Shown: piece after piece, positions 22,728-34,972 of the stretch | Layout: the number at the start of each line of letters is the position of its first letter | How positions within the stretch are numbered: position 1 is the first letter of the stretch | NCBI GenBank assembly: GCA_009667805.1 | Contig: CM019069.1 | Location: 51,070,422 to 51,134,421 of the forward strand | Origin: Leptobrachium leishanense | Lineage: Eukaryota > Chordata > Amphibia > Anura > Megophryidae | Length of the DNA: 64,000 nt | Direction: 5' to 3' | The notes under the pieces: model-generated | Database searches by the model: none | Seen by the model: only the letters and a program-made list of their open reading frames with translations | What the model was told of the DNA's origin: nothing | Made by a program: the position numbers and the translations under genes

Positions 22728-23149
22728 TTGGTGTCTCAAAAGTCTCCATACATTGAGAAGTTTAACACGGTGTAAGAATATTTTTTTGAAACTTTCTCTA
22801 GATTATTGCCATTTCTTTCTTGACTCATGCCATTGTTACTCTACCAATCAAGGTACACCTTTGCGAACACACTTGGTTACACACACATAATGTAATTTCA
22901 CATGTTCTTTAGGTGTTATCTGTTTTCTTTTATTTACCTGCTACATAATGCCTCATAGATAATAATAAAACTGGCTGTGTTGTGTGGAGCCCAGATCCCA
23001 CTCTGCGCGACCACAGCAAACAAGTAGACTATTGATCCAATCATCGGTGTACTTGGACACCAACATAAATTGTTGGCCAATAATATTATCATTTTTGTTA
23101 TGAAAAAACAAAGCAATGGTCAGAGTAGACTTCCGTTCCTGCCCATTTT
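22728..23149. other. Unassigned spacer
   Basis: No gene or element ends are recognised. Confidence 0.45.
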
Positions 23150-23412
23150 TTCCCTCTGTCTCCATAGTCCATACATATCTTCCTCTTAACCAATGTAACT
23201 AAAAGTCGCTCCTCTGAGCAGCTGCATGCTCTCTTGCTGCTTTTCAGCTAAGAAAAGGCAGAAAAATGGTGGGTTTTATTTATACACACACCAAGCACTT
23301 CCCATTTGGGGTTGAAAACAAAACATGGAAAAAGGAACAGGAGCAAAAATAACTTAATTGATGTTACAACATAATATACATACATACAGAAAAAAATGGC
23401 GTGGCGCCCATA
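23150..23412. repeat. Repeat E fragment, interrupted by hAT
   Basis: CTGAGCAGCT, CTGCTTTTCAGC, TTTTATTTATACAC, CACTTCCCATTTGGGRTT and AAAATGGCGTGGCGCCCATA follow the same order as at 55545-55757. In this copy the hAT at 23421 lies directly after CCCATACTCACCAG; homology resumes after it at 25636 with GGCTGCAACAGCTAGGAG. Confidence 0.75.
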
Positions 23413-23526
23413 CTCACCAGCAGTGGCGACTCTAGGAACAATATTTAGGGGGGCACAGAAGATACCGCTGTCAAAACTGGGGGGCACTAATAATTTTCAC
23501 CACTAAATCATACTGAATAAAAGTAA

Positions 23527-24731
23527 GGGCCCTATCACCTGGTGTGAGCTAAAACACCATCACTAAAGGAAAAATTTAGTGCGAGTCGCTAAAACTTACA
23601 GGGTTATTCAGAGAGAGGTGAAAAGCAGGAGAATGACTGGAGAATGGAAAATTCTTGGTCAAAGAATCGGCTATTTTGACCTAGAATTTTCCATTCTCCA
23701 GTCATTCTCCTGCTTTTCACCGCTTTCTGAATAACCCTGTTAGTGCCTGACGACCTACTAACATATCACCTTGACTGCAGTAGTCCATGAACAAGGTCGT
23801 TTGGCGCACGCTAGGGAAACTCTAAGACCCAAGTTGAGACCCAGCGCTAATGCGGTTGTGTACAGGATAGAACGTTTTTTCTTTTCCATACCTATCCCCC
23901 ACCCTCACAAGCTTGAATATGAACACATCCAGTGAATAACCTCTCACCCCTGCATTATTAAAATCCTCCACGGTGGCCGTATCATCCATGTTTTGATGCA
24001 CACATATATTAAGGCTGATGGGCATTGCATGATAAATGCCTCCCAGCAGCATGTTGATTCATTACACTGCATTTAATAGATCCAAAAGGAAGGCCAGGTG
24101 AGCGACAAAAATTTCCCTGCTACAGCATATAAACAATACATGTTTCAGGGCAAGACTTATCCATGTGTTCCTTTAAACATGGTCCAGTCACCCTAATAAT
24201 CAATTGCTTACATACTATGAATAGCCCCCAGCATAAAATGTTTAAAATTAGGCAATATATTAGAATTAGGATATATGTGGATAAAGGATACATTTATAAT
24301 AGAGCTGACTGCAACAGCAGCGACATTGCTGACCATATCCATTACTATGGTGTATGGGGCCAAGAGAACACCTGTGTTGCATTCCTTTCAATTGCCTGTT
24401 AATTTTGGACGAGGACCTGTTTTTTCTGTTTTTTTGGAGTTAGCACCAGGGCTGAGCAGTAGGTAAAATGTTGCAATTAGTGCACCTCAAAAAATTTAGT
24501 GCTGGCACCAAGTGATCTGTAAAGATATCTAGCACTCCCCGTGTTAAGTATAGGACGCGGAAAGTACAGTAAGCTCGCGGTACAAATCGCTAATAGCGAC
24601 GCGCTAAGTGATTTTTCCCATTTGTAGCGGGAGGCAAACGATCTGTTGGTCAGGCGCTAGACTGAATTAACCTGGTGCTAACGCAAAATCACGCCGACGC
24701 AAGGGTTAGCTCACACCAAGTAATAGTGCCC
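23527..24731. mobile_element. Harbinger-like MITE (GGGCCCTATCACC termini) inside hAT
   Basis: GGGCCCTATCACCTGGTGTG pairs with CACACCAAGTAATAGTGCCC, with TAA on both sides (23524-23526 and 24732-24734). The CpG-rich right part has GTGTTAAGTATAGGACGCGG, related inversely to the CCTATACTTAACATTGTGAG core of other MITEs in the window. A 141-bp hairpin MITE is nested at 23599. Confidence 0.8.
23599..23739. mobile_element. 141-bp hairpin MITE, near-perfect foldback
   Basis: The arm CAGGGTTATTCAGAGAGAGG through AAAATTCTTGGTCAAA is almost exactly the reverse complement of the other half. TTA flanks both ends (23596-23598 and 23740-23742). It is the uninterrupted sibling of the split element at 19064-21675. 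Confidence 0.9.
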
Positions 24732-25635
24732 TAAATAAGTATATATATAAATAAGATTACAAAACCCCAGAGTAATGTGATGCAATGAGTAATGTGATGC
24801 AATGATGCCTTTTTGTTGTACTAACCTGATACTTAAATTCAATATTTTATTTGACGCAATTTGGCAGTTTCCGCTGAATGTCTGATAACTGCTTCAGCGA
24901 CTCCACTTTTAGCAAATTACAGTGACCATTCGCTAAATAGGGAATTCACCTTATTTTCTGCAAAATAAATTCCCCGAAATGTGACGGAAAGCAGAGGATC
25001 TACAGATCATTAGACCCTTTAGATTCTAACTTCCATAATAACCCCTAAAATGCCATAAACCCAGAGAAATGCAATAAAAATAATAAACAATGTGGCATTT
25101 AGCTACCCCTTAACCCGTAAAATGCCATTAATCAAGGGAAAACATGAAATGAATACACTGAGGCATGTAGCCAACCCATTAACCCCTAAAATGCCATTAA
25201 TCAAGGAAAAAACAAATGTATACTGTGAGGGATGAAGCCTGCCCATTAACCCTTAATATACAACTAAACCAAGGCATAAACTAACGTAATACACAATGTA
25301 ATGTATAGTCTGAACATTAACCATTTCACTGCTGAGCCATTTCAACCCTGTGAAAATGTTTATGTTTAAGTGCACGTTTTTATTTGATGTTTTATGACTT
25401 TTACATCACACTGAATATGGTCATGTGGGGTATCATTGGAAAGGCCAGAATCTGCCCTTTCAAATGACACCTAGTTCATCCATATACGATGCAAAGCTAC
25501 GGAGATACGATGGTCTGAAGAAGTGTGGGAAGCTGGATGATGATTTTTGGTGGGGGGCACATGGGGGGGCAAGGAATAACCTAGGGGGGCAATTGCCCCC
25601 CCTTGCCCCCCTGTAGAGTCGCCTATGCTCACCAG

Positions 25636-27299
25636 AGGGGCTGCAACAGCTAGGAGCCTTTCCTGTAAGCTGCAGCATGTCATGTGACTACGAGGAGGCA
25701 GCCAGTTCTGTGGCTCCCAATACCGAGTACCATTGGTGTGTGCTGGTTCCTAAGGTCCCAAACTCCCTGAACTCAGCACTCAGGTTCTGAACAAGACTAA
25801 GCTCCTGCACTCAGAGGGCTGAAGCAGCTCTCCAAGCCCACCCCCCCCCCAGAAGGGAGAGAATGATGACGTCATTCTGGGCACCCTGACTACTCAAATT
25901 CCATTGCATGGTCACAGTGAATAGAGCATTCTTTACGTACATTTCCATCTGTTCATTTTGTTTTTTTTCTTAGAGTTTCATTTGTGATTATGTCTCCATC
26001 TCTTTCACATGCTTTGAAGATGTCTTAATAAAAGCTTCAATCACAATTTTTTGACTACATTCCAGCAATGGTTTAGAATAGAGCCTATCATATTAAGCAG
26101 CAGATCAGTTCATCGTATTACATTAATGTTGATGCTGAATTACATGTCCAACAAATCTCTGTTGGGCAGTGGTTTCATAACATGCATGATCTGCAAATGT
26201 TAATATCTGTTATCCTTTACCTATCTTTTTTAATTTACATAGATTGCATGAAATGTTTATTTTTTTCTGTTTGGAGTGTCCTTTTACAGCAATTACGAAA
26301 GCATGACATGCATAATAGTTATACATAAAATACGACTTAACTTCCACACTGCACTATTGTTGAATCAAACATCTAATGACCTGTAGAACCAACCTTTCCA
26401 AAATGCCTTCCAAATTTTCTATAAAGTAGCCAAATGCTTGGCTAGGAACAGCTAATCCTTCACATCATAAAGAGTGCTTGGACTCTTTCTGTTGGATGAC
26501 CACCTGGTGTCACAAAACCTGTTTTGCTCAAGAGCGTTATTGTGATTTTGCCCACAGGCAGTGATGAGGCCAAAGACAATTGACAAACAAGTCTCTTGCC
26601 AATGTTTTGGTTCCATCATCCTCTCTAGGCACACGTTTACCAGTTATTTTCACTTACATTTCCAAAATCATTACTATAATATAACATCTGATTTATAAAT
26701 ATTGTATTGACTTCCATTATCTGCGTTGCTATACATGAATTTTGTTAACACGATAAACACTTGTCTTTTAATTAGTGTCACAGGGTGTGGATAGGATACT
26801 TATGTTTGAGTAAAAATATAGGCATCAATTGTGTGGGGGGTTTGCCTATTTGACAACATAAAATCAGCTTCTTGAGTTTCTGTTTTGTTTTGTATTGTAT
26901 GGGCTTCGGTAATTCAGTGGTCTTTAAATTGTTGTAAATGAGACATTGATCGATGTTTTACAATTATCAGTGACACCTAGGCATATAACAATTGATTTTA
27001 TCCCTGTGATTTTGGCAGGGCTACCATCAGATGTTTTGGGGCCCCTTATGTGACCATTGTTGGTGGTGCCCCCTGACAATCATCACTCCACCCACAACTG
27101 CCACACCACCCCAGCACCATTTCCTTTATTATGCCCCCCTTTTCTTTCCTTTTTTTACCCCATTTTATATTGTACCCACCATAATTCATTCCTTGTGTTC
27201 GCCAGTTCATTCATAAATACTCCCAATTCTTTTTTTATCCCCTTTTTCATTTCTTATGCCCTCTTGCCTCATATCTATATCTGAAAAGTAATTTGTGTA
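25636..27299. other. Repeat E remainder, then unassigned DNA
   Basis: The first ~60 bp continue repeat E. From 25860 to 27000 I recognise no feature. GGCAGGGCTACCATCAGATG...GGGGCCCC near 27015-27050 looks like a hAT terminus without a partner. A T/C-rich stretch follows at 27120-27310. Confidence 0.4.
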
Positions 27300-28375
27300 C
27301 ATTTTCTTCTCTCTCTGTCATAATCCGGACCGTGCCTGCTAAATCTGTATCCAGGCAGCACATGAAAAGTGCTGCCCACGCTCAGCACAGGTATTCAGAC
27401 CTGGAACGTTTAAAGCACCAAACACACACCACACCTACCTGCTTTGCATAAAGGACCACTCCGTCCTTCCCTCATTGGCTCAGCATTGTCATTCTCTGTA
27501 CTCATGGAGTGCAGACCTATACCTGATCTGCTCCTGTTTCTCCCATTGTATAGACCCTGCATACCCACTTGACCACGCTACTGGATTAACCCTTTTGTAC
27601 TACGCTTGGATTCCCCTTCATTTGTGTTGCTGCACCCTTGCTCTATCTCCCTTGGATCCCTCAGTGTCTCAAGTTCATAGTGCCCCATTGTACAAGTATC
27701 CTGGTTCTCCCACAGCTCCTCATGTACCTCTCAAGTGCCTTGTTGTGTCCACTGACCCCGCTGTACTCCAGACCCTCCAAGCCTCCTGGTAACCTCTCCT
27801 ATAATCCACCCTGGTCAACCCTCTGCAATCCCTGTTACTCCCCGAAACTTGCTGGCTCTCCTGCTCCTGCCTCCAGCTTTTTCCTCAAGTGTGTGTATTC
27901 ATACACATAGTGGGCTCATACCAACACTCCTGTACCCCTGCGGTGCATTCATGACACCCTCCAATGCTGTACATGTGCTCTCCTGTTTACCTTTGTTGCA
28001 GAGAGGGGGTTAACTACTTCTTGGTCCAGTGGTAGAGCCTGCAGGCCCATATCTTTTATCCTTGAATCCCTGGTGGTCCAGTGGCACAGCCACCATCCCA
28101 TCAGCCTCCATTATACCCCAGTCCATGGTGGTCCGGTGGGTATGCAATGGGTGGGTATGCAATGTGCTTGCAACTCCATCAGACACAGAGAATGTAACCT
28201 CTCCCTCACACTAGCCAGCACTCAGTCTGACATGTCTTCATGTCACTGAGTGCCAGCTATCAGCCATTTTCAGTGATTGGGTCTAAAGGCTCAAACCCCC
28301 TGAACTGGGTCCCACCACGGCATACGCCAGGTACCACCCTTGACAGCCACTCTTATTACATTCCTGACGATACCC
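27300..28375 (+). mobile_element. Possible LTR-retroelement fragment
   Basis: The stretch begins near TGTCATAATCCGGACCGTGC, has GCATAAAGGACCACTCC, and shows the C/T-rich, unique texture of LTR or leader sequence. The phrase TGGTCCAGTGG or TGGTGGTCCAGTGG is repeated near 28021-28135. No gag, protease or RT motif is visible in any frame, and no paired LTR is found. Confidence 0.3.
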
Positions 28376-28394
28376 CCTTTAGTAACCCATTTGT

Positions 28395-28935
28395 GCATCA
28401 TATTTAACGCTAGCTTCCGCAAGCTTACTATAGTTTGGGCATCCTATACTTATCATTAGGAGCGCAAATATGCGTTAGCGTTTCGGTAAGTAAGGTATTA
28501 CAAAGTGCTAGCACTAATTACGGCAGGGCAGCCAAAGGTTAGCGAATTCTAAAAGCTGGAACTACATGTTTCTCCATTTGTAAAATCATTTAGCACCCCC
28601 TAAAACCCCCCAATAAATACAATACTTCTCATCCCACAGTGAGATCGGTGGCCTAATCTACTTCTTATTCTGGCCGCAGACAGAGTGAGACTGGGAGCGA
28701 AAATTTCCCAGTCTCCCTCACGATCACGCCACAGCGCTGCGCAATTTCACGAGAGCAAGATCGTGTAGGGCTCACGGCCCAAAAGCACAACCCTCCATGG
28801 AGTCCTATTGAGGATCCCAGCGGTTAGCGCTGCATTCCGGGGAAAGGTGCTGAGGTTGCACCTGCCATGGAAAATCGTGGTAACATGGGGATGCTACATT
28901 GCAGAGCAGATTTTCCCCGTTAGTGTCCCCATGTT
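28395..28935. mobile_element. Degraded CpG-rich MITE related to 16410-17141
   Basis: TTTAACGCTAGCTTCCGCAA, CATCCTATACTTATCATTAG, GGAGCGCAAA and, further on, GCAGACAGAGTGAGACTGGG follow the same order as the element at 16410-17141. Terminal repeats are not clear. Confidence 0.5.
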
Positions 28936-29589
28936 ACCTCGAAATAGAAAATAGTGCACCAGCTTTCTCCACATTCCACAATCCTTGTTTTCCAAGCATT
29001 AAGCTCAGTGATTGTAAAGACTAATATTATACTGCTTTTCTGTATCCTCAGTACTAATTCTGTTCCATAGTCCAACTGAGTCGATCAAATATGGTTGTGG
29101 AAGGATTGATTTCTCAGCAGCAATAACTAGCTACTATATCCATTACCTCTGCAGCCAGCACTGAATATATCAGCCAATTAGTTGAGTACAGTTGATAAAC
29201 CATATATATAAGAGACAATTATTCTTTTGAACAATTACAATTTGTTTAAACCCACGAATGTTATGAAGAGAGATGCTGCTGTGAAATAAGGGATTTTGTA
29301 AAGTCATTTATAGTAAAATACATGAATAGAAGGTTTAACAGAGTGTGCATGCCCAAGTTAAAGTTATTTTGTGTGGTGAGCAAATATACAGCTCCGTTTA
29401 AACGATGACCACCCACTGGAAATTTGAATTGTTATCAATTACATCTTCGGAGTTACATACAGGCCTTTACAGGTGTTGAGTTGATGCTTCTGAGGAATAT
29501 GTATTGATTTGAAGAAGTATTTCAAAAATATCAAAATGGAAAAAATTGAAATGGTATTTTTAAGTTACTGGTTACCAAATATTAAATAC
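28936..29589. other. Unassigned AT-rich DNA
   Basis: No gene or element is recognised. Confidence 0.5.
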
Positions 29590-29895
29590 TGAAATGATAT
29601 TCTTTTCAAAGTGAAAGATTTGGGTAGGCACAAGATTTTAAATTGCAAAAGAAACTCTAGATACTAGGATTATTCTATTTTTGTCCTTCTTGAGATACAA
29701 TACAATGGGTATCTATGGTGATTTGGTACCATGGGAGATGGGGTAGTGAGTTTTAAGTTGCACAGAACATTTGCCTAAGGTATGCGCACTGGAGAAATAC
29801 ACTCCCCATCACTCTTGCCATACCGTTGGACCATCAGGGATAAATATTTTTTTTCCCAGTGAAGTGGTCCCTTTTCACCATGGAATAAGAGGTGT
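29590..29895. repeat. Repeat F, partial copy
   Basis: GGTATGCGCACTGGAGAAAT, ACCGTTGGACCATCAGGGAT and TTTTTTTTCCCAGTGAAGTG correspond, with divergence, to 40190-40305. The part that would follow is absent here. Confidence 0.6.
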
Positions 29896-29930
29896 GTATG
29901 GAATTTTTATGGGGTTTAGAGCCTGTTACA

Positions 29931-30000
29931 GAGGCTTAACTAGAAACCTCAGGGCCCCGGTGCAAGAATCCGTGAAGGCCCCCCCAGTGAGAGAGTTTTT
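29931..30000 (+). mobile_element. hAT terminal fragment
   Basis: CAGAGGCTTAACTAGAAACC then TCAGGGCCCCGGTGCAAGAA matches the reverse complement of the right end of the hAT at 14700-15812 and the left end of the one at 58384. No matching second end is found. Confidence 0.7.
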
Positions 30001-30107
30001 CATTTTTACTAAAACCATTTTGCAATGTTTTGTAAAAATACCTGTGTACATGTCTCCTGCACTATCCAAAAATTGCTGGTGTCCAAACCTAATAATACTA
30101 TAACCTA

Positions 30108-30189
30108 TCGCCTAGTATCCCGATTATATTAATATTACTATAGCATTAAATTCCATAGCTAATGGATAAGTAATAGGGATACTAGGCGA
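30108..30189. repeat. 82-bp inverted repeat (14-bp perfect arms)
   Basis: TCGCCTAGTATCCC (30108-30121) is the exact reverse complement of GGGATACTAGGCGA (30176-30189). The loop is AT-rich. Confidence 0.75.
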
Positions 30190-30255
30190 AAGATCACCGA
30201 AAAGTTGGGGTATCTTGTCTTGGCTATCAGGAGTCAGTTTGTACGAACCCACTTT

Positions 30256-32242
30256 GGCTCCTATTACATTCTTTGCGCATTTGTTTTTGCGTGCACAAAT
30301 GCGCATTTGCGTGAGGGGCAAAACCCTTGCCCTGAATGTCGTATTTCAACGGTCGCGCAAACGATGCACGTTATCGTTTAACGCGGATGGACCTGGGCGA
30401 GCGAGATGAACTGTTCGCGTCCTATACTTAACATTGTGAGCGCAAATTCGTTTGTGCGCTGGTACGCGGATGGTATTACAATCGATGCGCATCTGTTTAC
30501 GAACGACGTTTGCACGCATAATTTTAACGTCTTTGAAAAGCTGGTGGTAACTGCAAATCGGAACGTTCTGGCTGAAACGAAAAACACCAGCACGACAAAA
30601 AAGAAATACAGCACAGTATAGTTACACATTCTACACATACCCAAACAAAACAATTGTGAATTTGTGCATGTTTTTATTATTGCTGCAGCATATATACTCA
30701 GATTTACTTTGACAGGCTCAAAAACTTAAGTGAGTCAATTAACCCCTTAGTGACCGGGCGGTTTTACACAAATCCGTCCTTTAGTGACCGCTGCTGTTTT
30801 TACGTTTCTGCGCTGCTCGTGTTTAGATCAAATTTTCCTCTTACTCGTTTATTCAACCCACACATATAATACACCCCGCCATTAAATGGACTTTCTAGAA
30901 ATACCATTATTCCATCATATACAATAATTTAATATAAAAAAAATATGAAATATGATGAAAAAATGTGGTAAAAACACACTTTTTCGTAATTTAATCCCCT
31001 AAAGCTATAACCACCAATAAAGACCCCGGCTAAATAGTTTCCAAATTTTTATCCCGAGAATAGAAATACCCAATTTTTACATGTTTTTACCTTTTAACCC
31101 TTTCACTGCTGAGCCAGTTCACCTATGTGCGCTGCGCTCATTCTGACCATTTTGTGCTAATTATTTTTAGATGACAGCCTAGGTCCTATTTAATTAAACT
31201 CCCCCTAGACAAAAAAACTTTAAAAAAAAAAACATTTTTTTATTTTATTTAATTTTTTTATTATTTTTTTTTATTTAATTTTTTTTTTACATTTTTTTTA
31301 AAACCAAACCTGGTCATGTTTGGTATCATTTGAAAGGCCATAATCAGGCCTTTCAAATGATGGCAAATATGACCATCTAGCTGCCATGGATCGGGAGATA
31401 AAGGGATCCTTAGGATCCCCTATCTCTACATGGCAGCTAGAGGGTTAACTGGCCCACTGACATCCTCACACATATGGTGAGGTTGTCAGTGGGTGGGGGG
31501 GACCTGGAGGCTTGGCTGACATCCAAGATGTCAGCCCCCCTCCAGGTTTGAATCACGTTTTGGCGCCAATTGACGCCGCAACGTGATCCGGCGGCAAAAT
31601 GGTTAATGCCATACACCGCTGGAAAGGGGAGGCTCTCCCCTCTCCAGCGGTGCAAACGGCATCTCCCTAGCTTCAATGGTTGGGGAGATAGAGGGCTCTG
31701 AGGGAGCCCCCCCCCTCCCCTCCATTGAAACACATGGGGGCACCTTCTGATGACGTCACCACGCAGCGTGGCGACGTCATCAGCCTCGCCTGCCCATGTA
31801 AATCACATGGGCAGGCTTCCTCCCTGTCAGATCGCCGTGGGATCCGACGAGGGAGGTGAGTATCGGGCGGGAGGGGGATTTGGCGCCGCTGACGTAGCCT
31901 GTACGTCATCGGGTCTAAGGGAGACCCGAACACAGGACGTACAGGGTACGTCAGCGGTCGGGAAGGGGTTAAAGTAAATTGATGTCAATTAAGGTTCTTA
32001 ATTCTGATTGGCTGAATCCCGCAAAAAAAACAGTCCGCACACTGATTTGCGATGCTCTACGTTACTGCGTCCGAATTACTCTTCGTTTTGCGCGTCGTTT
32101 TTACTAACGTTATTTTCGGACAGATGAGAAAATGCAATCGGATCATAATACCACCGTTAATTTTCACGCGATAACGTTAACGCTGCGCCCAAAATAAATT
32201 GCGCTGCGCGTACGAATTTGCGCAAAGAATGTAATAGGGGCC
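30256..32242. mobile_element. CpG-rich MITE (GGCYCCTATTACATTC termini), split by a TTAA element
   Basis: GGCTCCTATTACATTCTTTG pairs with CAAAGAATGTAATAGGGGCC; TTT lies on both sides. Without the TTAA insert it is about 760 bp, like those at 47221-47946 and 53032-53703. The interior has GCGTCCTATACTTAACATTG, TGAGCGCAAA, ATTTTAACGTCTTTGAAAAG and CTGGTGGTAACTGCAAATC. There are many CpGs and no coding capacity. Confidence 0.75.
30743..31968. mobile_element. TTAA-target element (piggyBac/Kolobok-like), non-autonomous
   Basis: TTAA flanks the element (30739-30742 and 31969-31972). The left end is CCCCTTAGTGACCGGGCGG; the right end, reverse complemented, is CCCCTTCCCGACCGCTGAC. Inside there are hairpins (ACTTTCTAG..., GGCCATAATCAGGCC near 31337, the GGGAGATAAAGGGATCC region, and GACGTCATC repeats near 31750-31780). 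No transposase is visible. Confidence 0.75.
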
Positions 32243-32698
32243 TTTATGTTTTGGCTGTTTTTTGCATTGTGCTTTCCCTAATATTGCATATTTCATATGC
32301 TTCAGTTAATTGGTTTTTCTTATGTTTATTTTTGAGAGATAGCGTGTGGGGCTGCCTTACTATATCCTGCATGTTGTGTGCTGTAATTATATGTAACATT
32401 TGGCATTGTGATACTATTACTTTTGTTACTGACATTATATATTTTTGTATTTAATAAAGATATTTTTTATTATACTTTTAGTATATATTATTTCATGGTT
32501 GTGCCATATTGGTTCATTGTGGTTTGGTTACACAATTATAGGACCTTGGAGTCCTTCTTGCAGATGAGCACACTTTTTGGGACTATTTTATGAAAACAGT
32601 GTGCAGTATATCTATTTTGATTTAAGAGAAAGATACTGAAACATTAAAGTTGAGCGATCACAGTGAGTGACCAGACGCTGCAATAAGACACCAGGAAG
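32243..32698. other. Unassigned AT-rich DNA
   Basis: No gene is visible. AATAAAGATATTTTTTATTA near 32453 could be a polyadenylation-like tail of an old retroposon. Confidence 0.4.
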
Positions 32699-33100
32699 TG
32701 TCATGCCCCATGATTTAAGATTTATTGTATATTTTTCTGTTTTGTGCTGAATCTGCCTTTGCTGCTTACATGCTATTGATTTCATAGCTATTTTGTCCCT
32801 TCTGGGTTTCCCTAGCTTTTCTGTATTCAGCTAGTTCACACCCCTCTGCTCAGTGTCTTGTTGTTAGTTACTTCCTGGTCACATAGCAGCCATTTTGTTA
32901 TCACTGCTGGACAAACTAAAGTATTTTTACCTACATAGCTGTACACTAACAAGATTGTCAGTCTGATCATTAAACTCTTCAACTGGATTCATCGTTCTAC
33001 GTGTCAGTTTTGCTGAGTTGAAGCTATCTGCTGAACTTCATCGCGTGAGTACTGGTCAAATACAGACTACAGCTAGTCTGAAGCACCCACGCCTCACAGC
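32699..33100 (+). mobile_element. Possible solo LTR
   Basis: TGTCATGCCCCATGATTTAA begins a ~400-bp segment with TATAGCTATTTTG-type AT/T-rich U3-like DNA, ATTAAACTCTTCAACTGG near 32973 as a possible poly(A) region, and GCCTCACA near 33098 as a possible end. No target duplication could be confirmed. Confidence 0.3.
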
Positions 33101-33182
33101 TTTACTTAAGGAAGCAGAACAGGAAGTGTCAGACTCATGATGGCTAGCCAGACAAAACATAACATGGCCTCTGCTGCCTAAT

Positions 33183-33358
33183 TAACCCCTTAAGGACCAA
33201 TGACAGAACTGTTCAGTCATAAATGCATTGACTTTAAAGACCCTTGGTTAATAACAAGGGTTAAAGAGCCTCCAGTGCCTGGGCCCCCCCTCCAGTCTTG
33301 GAATGCCAGGGCCCGGTCACAAGTGCGGCCACTGCGACCCTGGTAGTTACTCCACTGG
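33183..33358. mobile_element. TTAA foldback remnant next to a hAT terminus
   Basis: TTAACCCCTTAAGGACC (33183) and AAGGGTTAA (ending 33264) form a possible ~80-bp TTAA element. Directly after it, CCTGGGCCCCCC...GGCCACTGCGACCCTGGTAG and TTACTCCACTG (to 33358) form a hAT end of the same type as 14700-15812 (left). The second hAT end is missing. Confidence 0.5.
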
Positions 33359-33422
33359 CCTGTTATATTATTTGCAAAATAATTTAGCAGCAGCTTCAAG
33401 GAGTTATTAAAATTTGTCAATC

Positions 33423-34465
33423 TACCTTTCCTCTCCCGATCTCCTTCCTCCTGTGTTGGACCATGTTACAGCCTGTCTATTGGCTGTCTCTGACCGGGTG
33501 ACTTCCCAATTCCTAATGCTCAACCGCTCTAAAACTGAAATTCTCATCTTCCCTCCCTCTAAGGCCAACATTCCTACACCCATTTCCCTTCAGGTGAATG
33601 GTGCCACCATTACTTCTACCTCTCAGGCTCTTTGCCTCTGGATCCTCTTCTACTCTGATCTCTCCTTTACTTCTCACATTCAGCCGCTAACCAAATCCTG
33701 CTACTTCCACCTAAAATCATTGCACGTCTCTGCCCCTAAAATATTAACCCAAGCTTTTATTATCTCCCATCTTGACTACAGTAACGCCCTTCTCACTGGT
33801 CTTAAGAGATACCAGACTCTCACTCTGCAGTCTGTAATGAACGCCTGTGCCAGGCTCATCCACCTCACATCTTGCCCCTCGCACCTTGCTCCTTTGCCAA
33901 TCTCTACACTAGCTCCCTCTTTCCTTTAGAATCCAATTCAAAATACTGGTGCTCATGTACAAAGCTCTTCGTAACCACGCCCCTGCCTAAATCTCCTCCC
34001 TTATTAGCAGGTACATACAATCCCATCCACTTCGCTCTGTCAATGATCTGATGTTATCTTCTCCTCGTACCTGCACCCCCAACTCTCATCTTCAGGACTT
34101 CTCTGGAGGTGCACCCTTTTTATGAAACTCCCTCCCACGCAACGTTAGGCTCTCCCTCTCTACAGTCCTTCAAAAAGTCTCTGAAAACGCATTACTTTAG
34201 AGAAGCCTATCAGCTCACACCATGATTCCCCATGTAAATTTCTTGCTCCATCTTCCCACCCAGCCCACATGCACCCCACCACTTCATGCTCTGCTATTTA
34301 CCCTCACCTAGTGTGCCACACCTCTCTTTTTAGATTGTAAGCTCTCGAGCAGGGTCTTCTCTCCTATTGTTCTGTGTGGTTAACTTGTATGTATATTTTT
34401 TTATTCTGTCTGACCCATTTTACAACGCTACAGAACTTGTTGGTGCTTTATAACTACTTGTAACT
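33423..34465 (+). pseudogene. L2-type LINE, C-terminal reverse transcriptase fragment and 3' end
   Basis: The open frame 33414-33929 encodes the RT C-terminal/thumb part of an L2/CR1-clade LINE: LNRSKTEILIFPPSK, LSFTSHIQPLTKSCYFHLKS, and HLDYSNALLTGLKRYQTLTL with SVMNACARLIHLTSC. The catalytic FxDD motif would lie upstream and is absent, so the copy is 5'-truncated. After an in-frame stop at 33927, the expected continuation (IQFKILVLMYKALRNHAPA, then ISRY) is readable with stops and frame changes to about 34240. The non-coding end follows: TAGATTGTAAGCTCTCGAGC (34333) and TTGGTGCTTTATAACTACTT (34440). Not functional. Confidence 0.85.
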
Positions 34466-34672
34466 GTCAATTCACGTCCAGACCTTAACATGCGCCAGCA
34501 CCTTGTAATACCTCACTTGTCGAGACGTTACATTAAGCTCCCGCTGGATTTCACACGAGTATAGGGACAACTTCCGAATATCGATGCCAGACGTTAAACT
34601 TACTAATGTTAGTGCTACCACTTACATATCGAGACGTTACCATAACAACAATGGAATATAGCCCTTAATTTG
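34466..34672. mobile_element. MITE fragment, inverted relative to 16310-16510
   Basis: AATATCGATGCCAGACGTTA and ACTTACATATCGAGACGTTA are the reverse complement of parts of 16420-16500. It ends in GGAATATAGCCC (34661-34672), a terminus of the GGGCWWTATTA type. Confidence 0.6.
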
Positions 34673-34972
34673 ACCTTAGCAAGTACCAGCAAGATGTAAT
34701 TTCACATGACAGTCAAAACTTTTTTATCCAAGTCCTGTCTAGTTAGGTCATTTGCTTTCCCCGTTTCACTGAAAAGCATTTTGTAAAGAATAAATGCTTA
34801 ATACACTGTAGGAGTTGATTTAGCATTATGGGAGATGAACCTTTGGGATGGGAACTAGCGTTACTAGATCTAAAGAGTAGTCTTTTTTTCTTGTAGTTAC
34901 AGTACTTTTTTGATTCAGTTCTTCTTCTAATTTTGTCACCAAATAACTACAAGTCTTGTCTGTCCATTTTAA

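Larger units (their letters stand above)
23421..25627. mobile_element. hAT element (CAGTGGCGACTCTA termini) with nested elements
   Basis: The 8-bp duplication CTCACCAG flanks it (23413-23420 and 25628-25635). The left end is CAGTGGCGACTCTAGGAACA; the right end, reverse complemented, is CATAGGCGACTCTACAGGGG. Inside are a complete Harbinger-like element (23527-24731) and, at 25318-25545, a stretch related to 31083-31390 (CTTTCACTGCTGAGCCAG, GGTATCATTTGAAAGGCC). No transposase is visible. Confidence 0.85.

Noticed and set aside
27475..27910. Two overlapping ORFs (105 and 90 codons) as genes
   Set aside because: They are Pro/Leu/Ser-rich frames in C/T-rich DNA with no motif and no start context.
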